Source: Saxidomus purpurata (taxonomy: Eukaryota; Mollusca; Bivalvia; Venerida; Veneridae). From it: a stretch of DNA of 64,000 bases. The position numbers and the translations under genes were made by a program. The DNA lies in assembly GCA_022818135.1 (NCBI GenBank), contig JAFMSR010000002.1, positions 27,907,003 through 27,971,002 of the forward strand, written 5' to 3'. The notes beneath the pieces are model-generated. The model saw only the letters and a program-made list of their open reading frames with translations. It was not told the DNA's origin and did not search any database. Positions 46,385-57,636 of the stretch are shown here, in pieces (position 1 is the stretch's first letter; every line of letters starts with the position of its first letter).

Positions 46385-46662
46385 TGACATTTGGGTCAAA
46401 ATTGACCTTTCCTGGAGAGGGCGGGAGTCACTTGATAGGCTTATATAGGAAAACTCAAAAATTTCTTTTCAAACCACTAATCCCAGGGATTAAATATTTG
46501 GAATATAGTATTATATAGTGGTCCTCTACTAAGATTGCCAAATCAGAACATCTAGGTCTAAACTGACCCTTTCTGCTATTGGTGACCTTGCGTTATAGCA
46601 AATGGAAGCCAGGTGATCGATATAAGGCCGTTTTGGCCCTCTTGTTTCATAGCCATTATAGA

Positions 46663-46790
46663 TATTGCTTTGAAAGTTATAATACTTATAAACCTTCATT
46701 ACCTTCATCAACAGACAGGAGTACATAACTCGTGATTTCTTTTGAATTATGGTCCTTTTCGACGTAGAATCATTGTTAGGTATGAAAGTT
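46663..46790 (+). repeat. second copy of the 31588 repeat
   Basis: GATATTGCTTTGAAAGTT...CCTTCATCAACAGACAGGAG...GAATTATGGTCC corresponds to 31588-31700. Confidence 0.6.
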
Positions 46791-47128
46791 GGAATACTTG
46801 CGTACCGCCAAGATAACCATCTGTAGATATTTCTTTCTTTATATAGTTGTACTAAAATAGAAAATCCTTTAGTTAATTAAAGTTTTGTGTGCAACTGGCA
46901 TTGTCATGCACATATATCATTAACTATTTAAAGTATTAATTTAAAACTTTGCTGTAGTGTTCAGGGGTATCAATCAATTCAGTTAGATAACTTATGACTG
47001 AATGACCTTTGTTAACACTTCAGAAGTTCTTGTTTTGCCTTTTACTGCCAAAAGTTTTGTTTTATTGGCAAGCACTGAGAAAGGTCCAGCACGCTATCCT
47101 ATTGACATCTCCTGATTTTTGTCGAGCC

Positions 47129-47156
47129 CGCTTGCGGTGAGCTCGACATAGTTGTC
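47129..47156 (+). repeat. hairpin at a repeat boundary
   Basis: TGTCGAGC and GCTCGACA enclose CCGCTTGCGGTGA. Preceded by TTTTT, it resembles the 5' end of another dispersed family, with a GTTCGG...GTGCG stretch downstream. The matching 3' end was not found. Confidence 0.45.
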
Positions 47157-47229
47157 ACTTTTGGCGGTTCGGTGTATGTGCGATTTAGTTTCAGAATGTT
47201 TAGAATTTCAGAATTAGTTGTGCTGATTC

Positions 47230-49900
47230 AGCCGATTGACCTTTCATGACACAGATGTGTAGCCTGGTCATGGTCTACACTGGAAGCAAAGTCGGGATCA
47301 TTTGCAACCACTCAAATACTCAATACTCAAATTATACATATTTATTTTACATTGATTGTATAGGTTGATTAGGATCTAGGCCTATACTGGTTGACTTAGC
47401 AGACATACTTTTCGTCAATTGTCAAGCTGGTCATGATTTACACTGGTCACTCCCCATCAGCGGAAAAACTCGCATGACATACACATCGATTGGAAAAGGC
47501 GTATTCTAATTTAATAAAAGCACGCAACCAGGTACACAATATTCGTTTGCAAAACTTATCAACCGAATTCTGGTGCTACCTCAGCCCATTGCTTCATGGT
47601 GACACGGACGTGCACAACTGATAATGGTCTACACTGGTCTGCAAGTCAGTTCATCTGTTTTTAACAAGGTATGATCAAATGACAAGTTTCATATATTTTT
47701 GCTGGCTGCAGGTTCGAATTTACATATACCTTCAATGCACTTACTGTAAGGAAATCGATTTAGAACCAATAAGATTATATTTTTCGGACAATGATATTAA
47801 AAACAGCAATTGCCAAGAAAATAAAACAGTAACGTAATTACAAAAGATATATGTTTATAAGTACATAGTATGCAATTGTGCAACTAACAACAGAGTGTAA
47901 GAGAAAGTACTGATTGCTTCCTGTCCACACTGATGTAAAGGCTGATCATGATCTCACACTGGTCACAAAGGAAGTTTCACTGCCACTACAGGGTTTAGTT
48001 GAACTCGCCTGATTCAATGATACGATTACGTTCCAAACTGGTCGTAAAGTAAAAAAACTGGCTTTCAATGGATTTATTTTAAGTTAAACGGCTGAATGCA
48101 AAACATATTTACAAGTATATACGTAATATTCATATGCATAACTAGCAGTATGACGGTGCTGATTCTGACTTTGGTCATGGTCTACCGTTGCTGCGAAGTC
48201 AGACTCAGTTGCTGCAAAGATAGTATGACATATGATTGTAATTCACAGGTAGAGAATATTTGTTTGTTACACAACAGAGCAATGGTGCCGAATCAACTGA
48301 CAGCCCCCTGAACACATGGATGATCATATTGATCATGGTTTACACTGGTCTTGAAAGCAGACTAATGCGTCGTAAGTAAGGTTAGATTTAACTACTATCT
48401 TTATACACTAGTAATATTGGTTGCTGTAAGTTTGGCTATATTTATGTGTATACATTTTTATCAGATTTTCTATGTTGTTGTTGTAGAAGTGTAACGCCTG
48501 TTTCAGCCGTGTTTTTGATCATTTAAACAGGCGGGCAGTTTACCTAACAATCGTTCCTGTGAAGTACCAGTACTAGAACAATATCCTCTGTCAGAAACTG
48601 CCAACTTCCTCACATAAAAAGACATGGTCAGTAGCCGGGCTTGAACTCATGACCCTCAATCGATGGGAGGCTACGGCGACTCTAACCACTTGACAACCGA
48701 GGAGGACACCAGTGTATTTCCCAGCCAATCAGTAATTTAGTACATCGAACCAATTATGGAATGACGGCTCAAATGTGGAAGTTGATCATGGTTTACACTG
48801 ATTTCGAAGACAAACTCGATTAGTTGAAACTTGTTTATTTGGTATTGATTATACATATATTTATAGTGTATTGTTATAAAAAATGCAAGTTTACAGGCAC
48901 AGCATATTCATTTATGAAACTTACTACAGAATTATAGTAACTGTACCGAAGATTTAGTATGCCCTCTGACGACACCAATGTGCAAGTGTGATCGTGATCT
49001 AGCAGACTTACCCGCCATCAATTAACTGGTAAATTGAAGTTACTACATGTATTTTACATTGAATTTAAAGGACGTATTGAAATACGTGACCTACACCTAA
49101 AGGATATATGTTTGCGTAACTTATAACAGATCAACACTTGTCATCTGACGACATGGATGTTCAAGTTGATAATGGTTGATACTGGTCGAGGAAGTTAGAC
49201 AACGTAATTATGACAAGTAATTAACTGAAGTAAACAATTATAAAGATGAAAATGGGTGTACTACATTCAAACTGATATGCGTTTATAGTTATAATACACT
49301 TTTTGTAGGTCTTACAAGATAACTATGGTGCAGAGTCAGCAGGTTTTCATATGGTGGCACGGATGTACAAGATGATCATAGTCTACACTTGTCAGTAAGG
49401 AAGACTAGCTGCTATAGGGTTTGTTTAAACTTACATGTTTGGTATCGATTGCATAACATCATATGGCCCTTTCGTTTACCGCCAGTATGGTATAGACTGA
49501 TTTCGGTCCGCACTAGTCGCAAAGGCGGATTTACTTGTCGTCAGCTGAATACATTTTAAATGAACACTGTTTTATACTATCCTGGCTCTATGTCCGACTT
49601 TATACTCCTGTTTAAAAAACCCAACTGTAAATTAAAGTTCAGACAACCGTAAAAAACAAACAAGAAAAATAAGTAAAACATTTCAAAGAAGAAATGGACG
49701 TACATATAACAGAGCACATTTATAGGAACAAAATGCTCTTTCATTGAAATTACAACAGATAAACCTACGTACATGTTATTGTGTCAGCCGACTTTCCCCC
49801 TGATGACACTGACCCCCTGATGATGATGACACTGACCCCCTGATGCCACTGACCGATATGCATGTTGATCATGATCTACATTAAGGAAGACATTGAAAGA
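47230..49900 (+). repeat. very degenerate tandem array, ~12 units of about 150-250 bp
   Basis: A recurring word GATCATGGTCTACACTGGTC (with variants GTCATGATTTACACTGG, GATAATGGTTGATACTGG) appears near 47268, 47438, 47620, 47945, 48172, 48330, 48787, 48990, 49168, 49372, 49500 and 49866. It is preceded by GATGACACGGATGTGCAAG and followed by AAGGAAGACTNNCTTGCCATCA-like sequence. A further upstream block is TTTGCAAAACTTATAACAGA. A SINE interrupts the array at 48474-48710. A single related unit lies at 61665-61750. No open frame spans more than one unit. Confidence 0.7.
48474..48710 (-). mobile_element. tRNA-derived SINE (CAA-tailed), copy 3, the most complete
   Basis: On the minus strand the head has tRNA-like boxes: CGGTTGTCAAGTGGTTAGAG and a B-box GAGTTCAAGCCC. 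The body contains TTTCTGACAGAGGATATTG and ACAGGCGTTACACTTC, and the element ends in ACAACAACAAC. The same body is found at 12182-12405 and 30716-30826. Confidence 0.7.
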
Positions 49901-50558
49901 AGCTGTCAATATCGTCAGTAAGGTAAGTTTAATTCCTTTATTGCTTCTTTGCCGACGACAGGGTCGATTTTACTAGAATATAATTATCTTCATTTTATTC
50001 GGACTTTCTTGAAATATTTGAATTCCAAAGCCAATTAAATTTAGTAGTAATTTACAAAGAAATTCAAAGTTCTGGAGAATGAAAAGAGCGTACTGTTATG
50101 AAGAAAGAGTGTGCTTGTAGCTTTATTACCCTTCCATGAAATTTCAAGCCTTTTGATTGGTCATCGATCCGTAATAAGAAATTGGTATTAAAGGGTTAGG
50201 CAGGTAACGCGCAGGCACTTGAAATTGCCCTTCCGTAGTGTATCCTACGTCAGACATGTTGCATGCGTGTGTAGTTCAATTCACAATGGAAATTTCAGCT
50301 CTACTGACACTCTGATTCATCTACAAATCACTAAAAATAAAAGTGTCTTTTACAATCGATATAATCAGAATCTACATGTATTTATGTTTTAAGGAAAGAT
50401 TTCCTTTATAAAAACTTTACACTATTTCCGACGTCATTTAGTGGGAATGACGTACAATATTGATAATGAATACCCCCAACAGATGATGAATGAAAACAAT
50501 AATTTGAATATTTCTGTTTAAGACATAATAGGGTTCTAAATTTTATCTGCACAAAGGG
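49901..50558. other. intergenic, no gene seen
   Basis: No domain-bearing frame or clear repeat. Confidence 0.4.
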
Positions 50559-50569
50559 ATGTATTATGG

Positions 50570-51075
50570 AAACACCCGTGGCGGGCGGGCTGCGGTCACC
50601 CTTTGTCCGCTCTCTAAGTCAAACAGTTTTCATCTGATCTTCACTAAACTTGGTCAAAATGTTTGTTGGCATAATGTCTCGGCCAAGTTAGATAACCAGT
50701 CAAATCGACCGAGGCACTTTTGGATTATGGCCCTTGATTTATGGAACCTGACGAAATTCACCTTGTTCGCTCTTTAAGTTGATCAGTTTTCTTCCGATCT
50801 TCACCAAACTTGGCGAAAAAGTTTGAGGGCATTATATCTAGGCCAATATTGATAACAAGCCAAATCGCCTAAGGCACTTTTGGATAAGGGCCCTTGAATT
50901 ATCGAAAAAGTTTGAAATTGGCCTTCTCAGCTCGATAGTTCATACAGGTGAATTTACTAAGCCTTCTCTGCTCTTAAGATAGTTCTAGCAGGTTTTACTA
51001 AACAAATGAACTCCCAGATACTGAGCTATGCCTCCTTGACGGGCTTACCTTAGTTTGGCACTGAGTCTCTTGTTT
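50570..51075 (+). repeat. dispersed repeat with two ~165-bp tandem units
   Basis: Units carry CTCT(C/T)TAAGT, CAGTTTTC.TC.GATCTTCAC, AAACTTGG and AGGCACTTTTGGAT, at 50600-50760 and 50765-50920. A CTCTTGTTTTT-like end occurs at 51066-51076, as in the HINE-like families, but I did not find a matching subterminal pair. Confidence 0.6.
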
Positions 51076-51076
51076 T

Positions 51077-52044
51077 TATTAGTTTTGACGTGATATATAT
51101 GGATTTATTCAAATTGGTCAACGAACCGTAAATAGATATTGATATTTACGGACAAGCCGGTAATATACACTTGACATAACCTCGTGAATATACCCCATGC
51201 TGATCATAAGCATAATTTCACCCTTGCCTAACGACTCTGGTCGTATTAATATAAGCGGGTAAAATATCCACATTTACCACATAAAAAAGCAGCAAATAAC
51301 ATGTAATATGACAAAACACCAGCTTAAAACCTGCAGTTGCTATATGGAATCATAGAATAACGAATATCAACATTTATTTGAAAAGGGTAGCAATAGTAAA
51401 ACGTAAATGTTAGCATGATTTAACTTCTCCGTATTAGTCAACGTATGTTCTGTAGAGCTCTCTGTGAGAGCATACATTTCAAACCAAGTTACGACCAAAC
51501 ACAATTAACTTTGCAAATAATTGTTCATAGATAAATAAAATGAGTCAATGTTGATAAATGTCTTTGCAAAAGGAAAAAAAAAAACCAGTCGAGATGGTGA
51601 TATTCGAACCTAAACACACGCAGCCGTATGAAAGCAATCGTAACTATCCAGTCATTGTAAAATAACGTTCTTCACCTAGTATTTTCTACTGGTTTTGAAT
51701 GACTTGCAGAAGCAAATGGCAATTATAAATTAGCTCTTATTTTTTCTTCAGATTTTCCACATGCCATACTGTGACTTGTCATCGTATCTATGTAGGGATA
51801 TTTCACCAAGACATTTTACTGCAAGACGTGCACTCTACTAAGTAGAACGTGTGACAGACAGTGGCATCCTTTTAAAGTGAGTGGAGAGGTTTTTTTAGTC
51901 TATACAAATTAATTTAACTACATGTACACAGAAAGCTGTCGTAGCTTATTCAGTGGATCTCGAAAACCTTTTTCTGTAATTTTCGATTGCTGCTGCCAAT
52001 TTACAGCTGGTTGGACTGGCACAAATGACATCAGTGTCTTTGCT
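51077..52044. other. intergenic with a tRNA-like fragment
   Basis: At 51590-51668 the minus strand reads GACTGGATAGTTACGATTGC and TTTAGGTTCGAATATCACC, A- and B-box-like but without good stems. Otherwise nothing. Confidence 0.4.
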
Positions 52045-52135
52045 CAAATACAAACCTCGTGCTCGGACTAGGATTCGAAGCCGGGACCGTACGGTCTGGA
52101 AGAGAATGCCCTGACCACTGAGCTACCGAGGTCCA
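52045..52135 (-). other. tRNA-like sequence (SINE head or tRNA pseudogene)
   Basis: The minus strand has GGACCTCGGTAGCTCAGTGG and B-box GGCTTCGAATCC, with an anticodon loop near CTTCCAGA (TCC, Gly-like). Variable-arm and acceptor pairing are weak. It lies head to head with the next SINE. Confidence 0.5.
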
Positions 52136-52149
52136 TCGGGGATAGAAGA

Positions 52150-52385
52150 GCAGTGGTGTATTGGTTGATTCTTAACCTGGAGGGTGAAGGTTGGAATCCC
52201 GGCATCGGCATTGACCGAAACCTCGAAAATGGCTTCTATCGGATTTTCTTGAGTACTGGTCAGAACTCCAGGAAGCAGTTATTGCACGTAGTAAATGAAG
52301 GTATAAGTTGCAAGAACTTGTTCTACAATCAATGTAAGATAAATAAGTTTAACCTAAAGAGGCCCACAAAGAATTGTTTAGATTT
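52150..52385 (+). mobile_element. tRNA-derived SINE, full copy of the 16095-16252 family
   Basis: Head GTGGTGTATTGGTTGATTC with B-box AGGTTGGAATCCC is followed by a body and then the 3' domain AGTTGCAAGAACTTGTTCTA...GTTTAACCTAAAGAGGCC. The 3' domain aligns base for base with the minus-strand copy at 16095-16190. A conserved 3' domain shared by differently headed SINEs suggests one of the superfamily domains (such as Meta, V or Deu), unassigned here. Confidence 0.65.
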
Positions 52386-52389
52386 TAAT

Positions 52390-53722
52390 CTCACCTGACC
52401 ACGGTGAGCTTTAAGGATAGATGAATGTCCGGCGTCCGACCGTCCGTTCACAATCAGTTTGTTTACACTCTAGCATCTACATTTTTGGAACAATCATAAT
52501 GAAACTTGAACACAATGTATATGGCCACAATACTTCGGATAAGTTCCATTATGGACTTGATCGGAACAGTACTTCCTGTATATTGCCCCGGATTTAACAA
52601 AAATGCAATGTTAAACTTTGGTTTCACTCTAGGACATTCATTTCTTTAATAATTCAAACTAATTCTTCTAGAGGTATGGCCATCGATTTAACAAAAAAAT
52701 GTAATATTTAACTATGTTTACACTCTAGCACCTTCATTTATTCTTTAATCCTAATCATATTTACAGAGATTGTGTATGACTATAAGATCTCGAGTGAGTT
52801 CAATTATGGACTTTATCGGATTAGGCCCTCTAGAGTTATGGCCCTTGATTTAACAAAAGTTGCAACATTCAACCATGTTTCACTCTAGAACTTTATTGCT
52901 TCACAAATTCTAATCAGTTTTGATGAAAATTGGAAGGGATGTTTCTTGCATGAAGCTGTACCAAATTTGTTAAAAGAATTCTGTGTAGAACTCTGGTTGC
53001 CATGGCAACAAATAAGAAAAACGTTAATTTGTTTTTCTCTGAAACCACAAGGCCTAGAGCTTAGATATTTAGCATGTAACATTGTGTAGTGGACCTCTAC
53101 CAAGATTGTTCAAATGATGACCCCGGGTCAAAATCTAGACCGCCCGGGGTTACTTGATTTTACATAGGCATATATATATAGGAAACACATTAAAAAAAAG
53201 AATTCTTCTCTGAAACCACAAGGCCTAGAGCTTAGATATTTGGCATGTAGCATTGCCTTGTAGATCTCTACCAAGATTGTACAAATTATGACCCTCGGAT
53301 CAAAATTGACCTCGCCCGGGGATCACTTGATTTTATATACAGTAGGTTTAATATATAGGAAAAATATTAAAAATCTTCATCTCTGAAATCACAAGACCTA
53401 GAGCTTGGATATTTGGCATGTATCATTGCCTAGTTAACCTCTACTATCATTTTTAAAGTCATGACACCCTGGTCAAAACTGACCCAGCCCGGGGGTCACT
53501 TGATTTGACATAGGCTTAAAAGCGAAAGCTTCAAAATGCTTCTTGTCTAGAACCACAAGGCCAGAGCTTAAATATTTGGAATAAAGCATTGTGTAGATCT
53601 CTACGATGATTGTTTAAATCAGAAACCTAAATTCAAAATTGACCCTTTCTGCTATTGGTGACCTATATTATAGCAAATGGTTGTCAGGTGAGCGATATAG
53701 GGCCATCTTGGCCCTCTTGTTT
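52390..53722 (+). mobile_element. family C, complete copy (Helentron-like HINE)
   Basis: Subterminal inverted repeats CTCACCTGAC (52390-52399) and GTCAGGTGAG (53683-53692) match over all ten bases. Next come GGGCCA-tct-TGGCCC (53700-53714) and the terminus TCTTGTTT. The interior holds a GTCCGGCGTCCGACCGTCCG stretch near the 5' end and about seven worn ~165-bp units (clearest 52885-53640). No ORF. The plan fits non-autonomous Helentron elements. Confidence 0.65.
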
Positions 53723-53723
53723 A

Positions 53724-54420
53724 TGAAAAGTGTTTCCTGTTGACGTTCAGAGCATAAAATACTGCATTTGAGCTTTTGTGAAACAGTTTGGAAGAATGAG
53801 TAGTATTCCGGCCAGATGTGAACAGCGGATCCCGTGGATCCGGATGAGCATCATATGTAAAATTATATCATATAGGAGAAAAGAGTGTAGATGTAAGTTT
53901 TAAAGTCCCAGGAGCACTTTAAATACAGATAAATCGAAAAATGAATTTACAGATAGACTATTTACAGAAATGTGATCTATTTAATCTATAACAGTATTGA
54001 CATATTCCTGTCTCATCTTTTGTCGCTTCTTCACTTAAAAGCCTCGGCAGAAAGCATTTCTTTTTTTTGCAATATCATTAAAACATTTGTATAGATAGCA
54101 CGTGCTTTTGATTTAAAAAGCAACGTTAGAAATGTAAACCGTTCAAATCGCCGGTAAGATATACTTTCCATCATATTCGGGAATGTCGTAACTGCTACAG
54201 TCTTTAAAATACAAACAGATTAAAGAACTTTCAAAAAGGCAAAATTAATGCGTAAGTAATTTTGGGTTTACAAATACAATACATTTATTCACATAAAAAG
54301 TTACTTAAACTGCATTTTGTAATTCTTCAGGACACCGATGTTGTATAATAAAAGATGCAAAATAAACATACACACAATATACACGTGATATGATCCGACA
54401 TGTGACAATCACCGAGGTGT
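53724..54420. other. intergenic, no gene seen
   Basis: AT-rich sequence; nothing recognisable. Confidence 0.4.
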
Positions 54421-54424
54421 TGTT

Positions 54425-55505
54425 AGCTCTACTGAACGAAGTCCAGCGGAGCTTATTCCATTGTGGTATCTTTCCGTCTGTCCGTAAACGTTTCTTTGAT
54501 AACGCTCTAGAGGTCGCAATACTCATTTCATTTTAATGAAACTTGCTGATAAGGATACCTGCAACTTGTAGATGTTCCCTTTTGTTTTTGGGGTCAGTGA
54601 GTCAAAGGTCACGGTCACAGTGACCTCCGATAGCAATTCCTTAATAACACTCTACATATCACAATTTTCATTCAACTTTCTACAAACTTGCTCAGAAGGT
54701 TCCCTGCAACTTGTAGATGATCCCTATTGTGTTCGTTGTCAGTGTGTCGAAGGTCAAGGTCACAGTGACCTCCGTTAGATTTTCCTTGATAACACTTTAC
54801 AGGTCACAGTTTTCATTCAACTTTCATCAAACTTGCTCTGAAGGTTTCCTGCAATATGTAGATGATCTCTATTGTTTTTGGGGTCAGTTAGTTAATGATC
54901 AATGTCACAGTGGCGTGGAATAGAAAAATGGTTTCCGGACGATTACTCAAGAATGCTTGGGACTAGTATCTTGAAATTTGATGTTGAGATTGGTTATGGC
55001 TAGCGCATGACTCCTGTTGACTTTGAAGTCAGTAGGTCAAAGGTCAAGATCACAGTGATCTGGAATTCTATAATGGTTTCGGGACAAGAACTTTAGAACG
55101 CTTGGGTCTAGCATCTTGAAACTTGATGTGGCGATTGGTCATGACCAGCAGATGACTCGTATTGATTTTGAGGTCACAGATCACAGTGACCTTGGATAGA
55201 AAAACGGTTTCTTCACGATAACTCGAGAACGGATTGGCATAGCATCTTGAATCTTGATGTGGAGGTTGGTCATGAACAGCAAGTGACCCCTATTGATTTT
55301 GAGGTCAGTAGGTCAAAGGCCAAGGTCACCGAAACTTTTTCGGCCACATGATTTTTTGCTAGGCCAAAAATTGTTTTTTAAGGCCAAAAATGTTTTTTCA
55401 GGCCACATGTATTTTTCTCTTCTTAAGGCCCAATATTTTGTTTTTAAGGCCAACCATTGTATTTTCTTTATCCAGTAGAGCGATACTGCTTTTGGGCGTC
55501 TTGTT
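54425..55505 (+). mobile_element. family F (HINE-like)
   Basis: Subterminal GCTCTACTG (54426-54434) pairs with CAGTAGAGC (55473-55481); the end is GGGCGTCTTGTTT. The interior has a CGTCTGTCCGT stretch and about six ~110-170-bp units with AGGTCAAGGTCACAGTGACC-like words. A short ~24-bp repeat (TTTTTAAGGCCAAAAATG) lies at 55338-55460. Plus-strand frames are repeat by-products. Confidence 0.6.
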
Positions 55506-56172
55506 TATTTCACGGGATACATATCGTTTATCAAATTAAAGGACGTCAGCAGATCCGACGCACGTCTCATGTAAATATATCATAGTAACTAAATTATTTA
55601 TTTGTATGAGGATTATAAGTCATTCACCAAAATACTGTTTTTAATAAATAAATAATATATAATAAACGCATGAGGAAATGCATTATGTTTTCACCGTACA
55701 AATGTATGCAAAAGGGAATCTTTAATACTTGTCAAATACAATCAAAGACAGGTCAATACATAAATTTAATCATAAACACTGAACACTTCACATAAAGAGA
55801 AACCATATAGAAAACACGTTTTGACTACTTTAGCTTTAAGAAAGAATCGATACTGTTTATTATAGGTGTTTCAGACAGATAGACAGACACAACTTTGTTA
55901 AGTGAATACCTAAAATAAACTGACATTTCATAGAGCGAATGTAATAAATACTTGTATAATAATATACATACATGTATCTTGAAAAATACATATATTACAG
56001 TGAATCCGTGACCATCTTTTTAATGTAATATATTTCAACTGGCGGATCCGAAATAAGGACTGAAAGTTCATGTTATGGTAGAACGGGCCTAAAATTTATT
56101 TCTCAATTTTGTTTCTAAATTTTGAACCATATTTATTTCAGCATATTTCCGATTGCAAAGCGAATTGTTTTT
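55506..56172. other. intergenic, no gene seen
   Basis: AT-rich sequence; no supportable feature. Confidence 0.4.
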
Positions 56173-57510
56173 AGCTCGACTATTAGAATAATAAGCAGGC
56201 TATTGCAGTCGCTGTGGTGTCGGTGCCGGCGTCTGCACTGGTTAAAGTTTTTGATAAATGTTAATATATTCTATACCATCAAGCATATTTATTTAAAACT
56301 TGGCATATGAACGTGTTTGTAATGGCAATATAGACAACTGCAACAAGTCACATAAGTCTGTCAACCATATTTGCATTGTACGTAGATTTTGTCACAAAAA
56401 CCTTAGCTATTACTTTGCCATTTCTCAATATTTCTTCATCAAACTATCAAACTTTGAAATCGTTTTTAGCTCGACAATTTTCGAAGAATAAGCACTCGCC
56501 CCGGCGTTGGTTAATTTTTCTATAAAGTCAAATATCTTGAATATTATCAAAGGTATTGACTTGAAACTCAAAATATATCTTTACCATCAACATCTAGACA
56601 TGAGGAAACAATCCCCTTAACTCTGTTTCGATTGTTACAGATTTATGCCCCTTTTTAACTTAGAACTTTTGGTTAAAGATTTTTGATAAGGTCAAATATC
56701 TTGAATACTATCAAAGGTATTGACTTTAAACTCAAAACAACATCTACACCTGGGGAAACAGTCCCAATAACTCTGTTTTGATATTTGACAGATTTATGCC
56801 CCTTTTTAACTTAGAACTTTTGGTTAAAGATTTTTATAAAGTCAAATATCTTGAATTCTGTCAAAGGTATTGACTTGAAACTCAAAATATATCTTTACCA
56901 TCATTATCTACACCTAAGGAAACAATCCCCATAATTCTGTTTGGATTTCTTTTACAGATTTATGTCCCTTTTCAACTTTTTAGTTAAAGATTTTTATAAA
57001 GTCTAATATCTTGAATATATTGACTTGAAACTTAAAATGTATGTTTACTATCAATATCTTCACCACTGTTTTTGATTTTTGACATATTTATTTTTTAACT
57101 TAGAATTTTTTCACAGTTTTTACCAGACTGAAATACTCGAAATGGCTTATTTTTGAATGTCATAAAATGATTTTGCAGCATGCAGCAGTTATGCTTTTTT
57201 AATTTTATGCATATCAATTTTGAAATGTTACAAGGTTATTCATGATCAAATATACAAGGTCATTCATTTCTTTGAAAATATCCCCCCCCCCGCCCCCCAC
57301 CCCCCTTTCTCCTCCAGTTGGCTTACAGAATCCAGGGTAAGGCTTTGAACGTAATGTACATTTACAGAGGTCTTTCAACAAGTTTCATATCTTTAACCTT
57401 AATTCTTATAGACAATTACACAAAACACCAGTCCTGTTCTTAGACAAAAAAACCCATTTTACTGACAAGCTTTCGAATAGTCGAGCGTGCTGTCATGAGA
57501 CAGCTCTTGC
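56173..57510 (+). mobile_element. family A, copy 1 (HINE-like, with two 5' ends)
   Basis: 5' ends AGCTCGACTATT (56173) and AGCTCGACAATTTTCGAAG (56468) both precede the same core, so one copy appears nested in or duplicated onto another. The core has ~150-165-bp units with AAGTCAAATATCTTGAAT and AAGGTATTGACTTGAAACTC. The 3' end is TTCGAATAGTCGAGC (57472-57486), hairpin GCTGTC-ATGA-GACAGC (57489-57504), then TCTTGC. A C-rich run lies at 57283-57305. Confidence 0.7.
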
Positions 57511-57636
57511 TCTTATGACAACAGAGTTGTGGTGCAGCTAAAATCTTTGGGTCAAGATCACATTTGACAAAGTTATGCCGCTTTTTGCACTAAGGTTTTT
57601 AGCTCTATTGGACGAATGTAGCTAGTCTGACTTTTT

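Larger units (their letters stand above)
32181..46647 (+). mobile_element. family C element whose ends bracket the 1.07-kb satellite
   Basis: The 5' end TTCACCTGAG...GGTGACC...GTCTGGCGTCCGAC...GTCCGTCCGTC (32181-32273) matches the 5' end of the complete copy at 52390. The 3' end AGGTGATCGATATAAGGCC-gtttt-GGCCCTCTTGTTT (46611-46647) matches that copy's 3' end. Satellite monomers begin within about 60-150 bp of the 5' end. On the right, ~610 bp of unassigned sequence and ~260 bp of family C core separate array and terminus. That both ends belong to one insertion is inference. Confidence 0.45.

Noticed and set aside
48096..48311. Frame resembling a small membrane protein
   Set aside because: It overlaps units of the degenerate 47-50 kb array, and its hydrophobic stretch is AT-rich sequence in one unit only.
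54305..54923. Frames with repeated VTVTS and LQTCSEG words
   Set aside because: Products of the tandem units of family F; three frames repeat the same peptide only because the units do.
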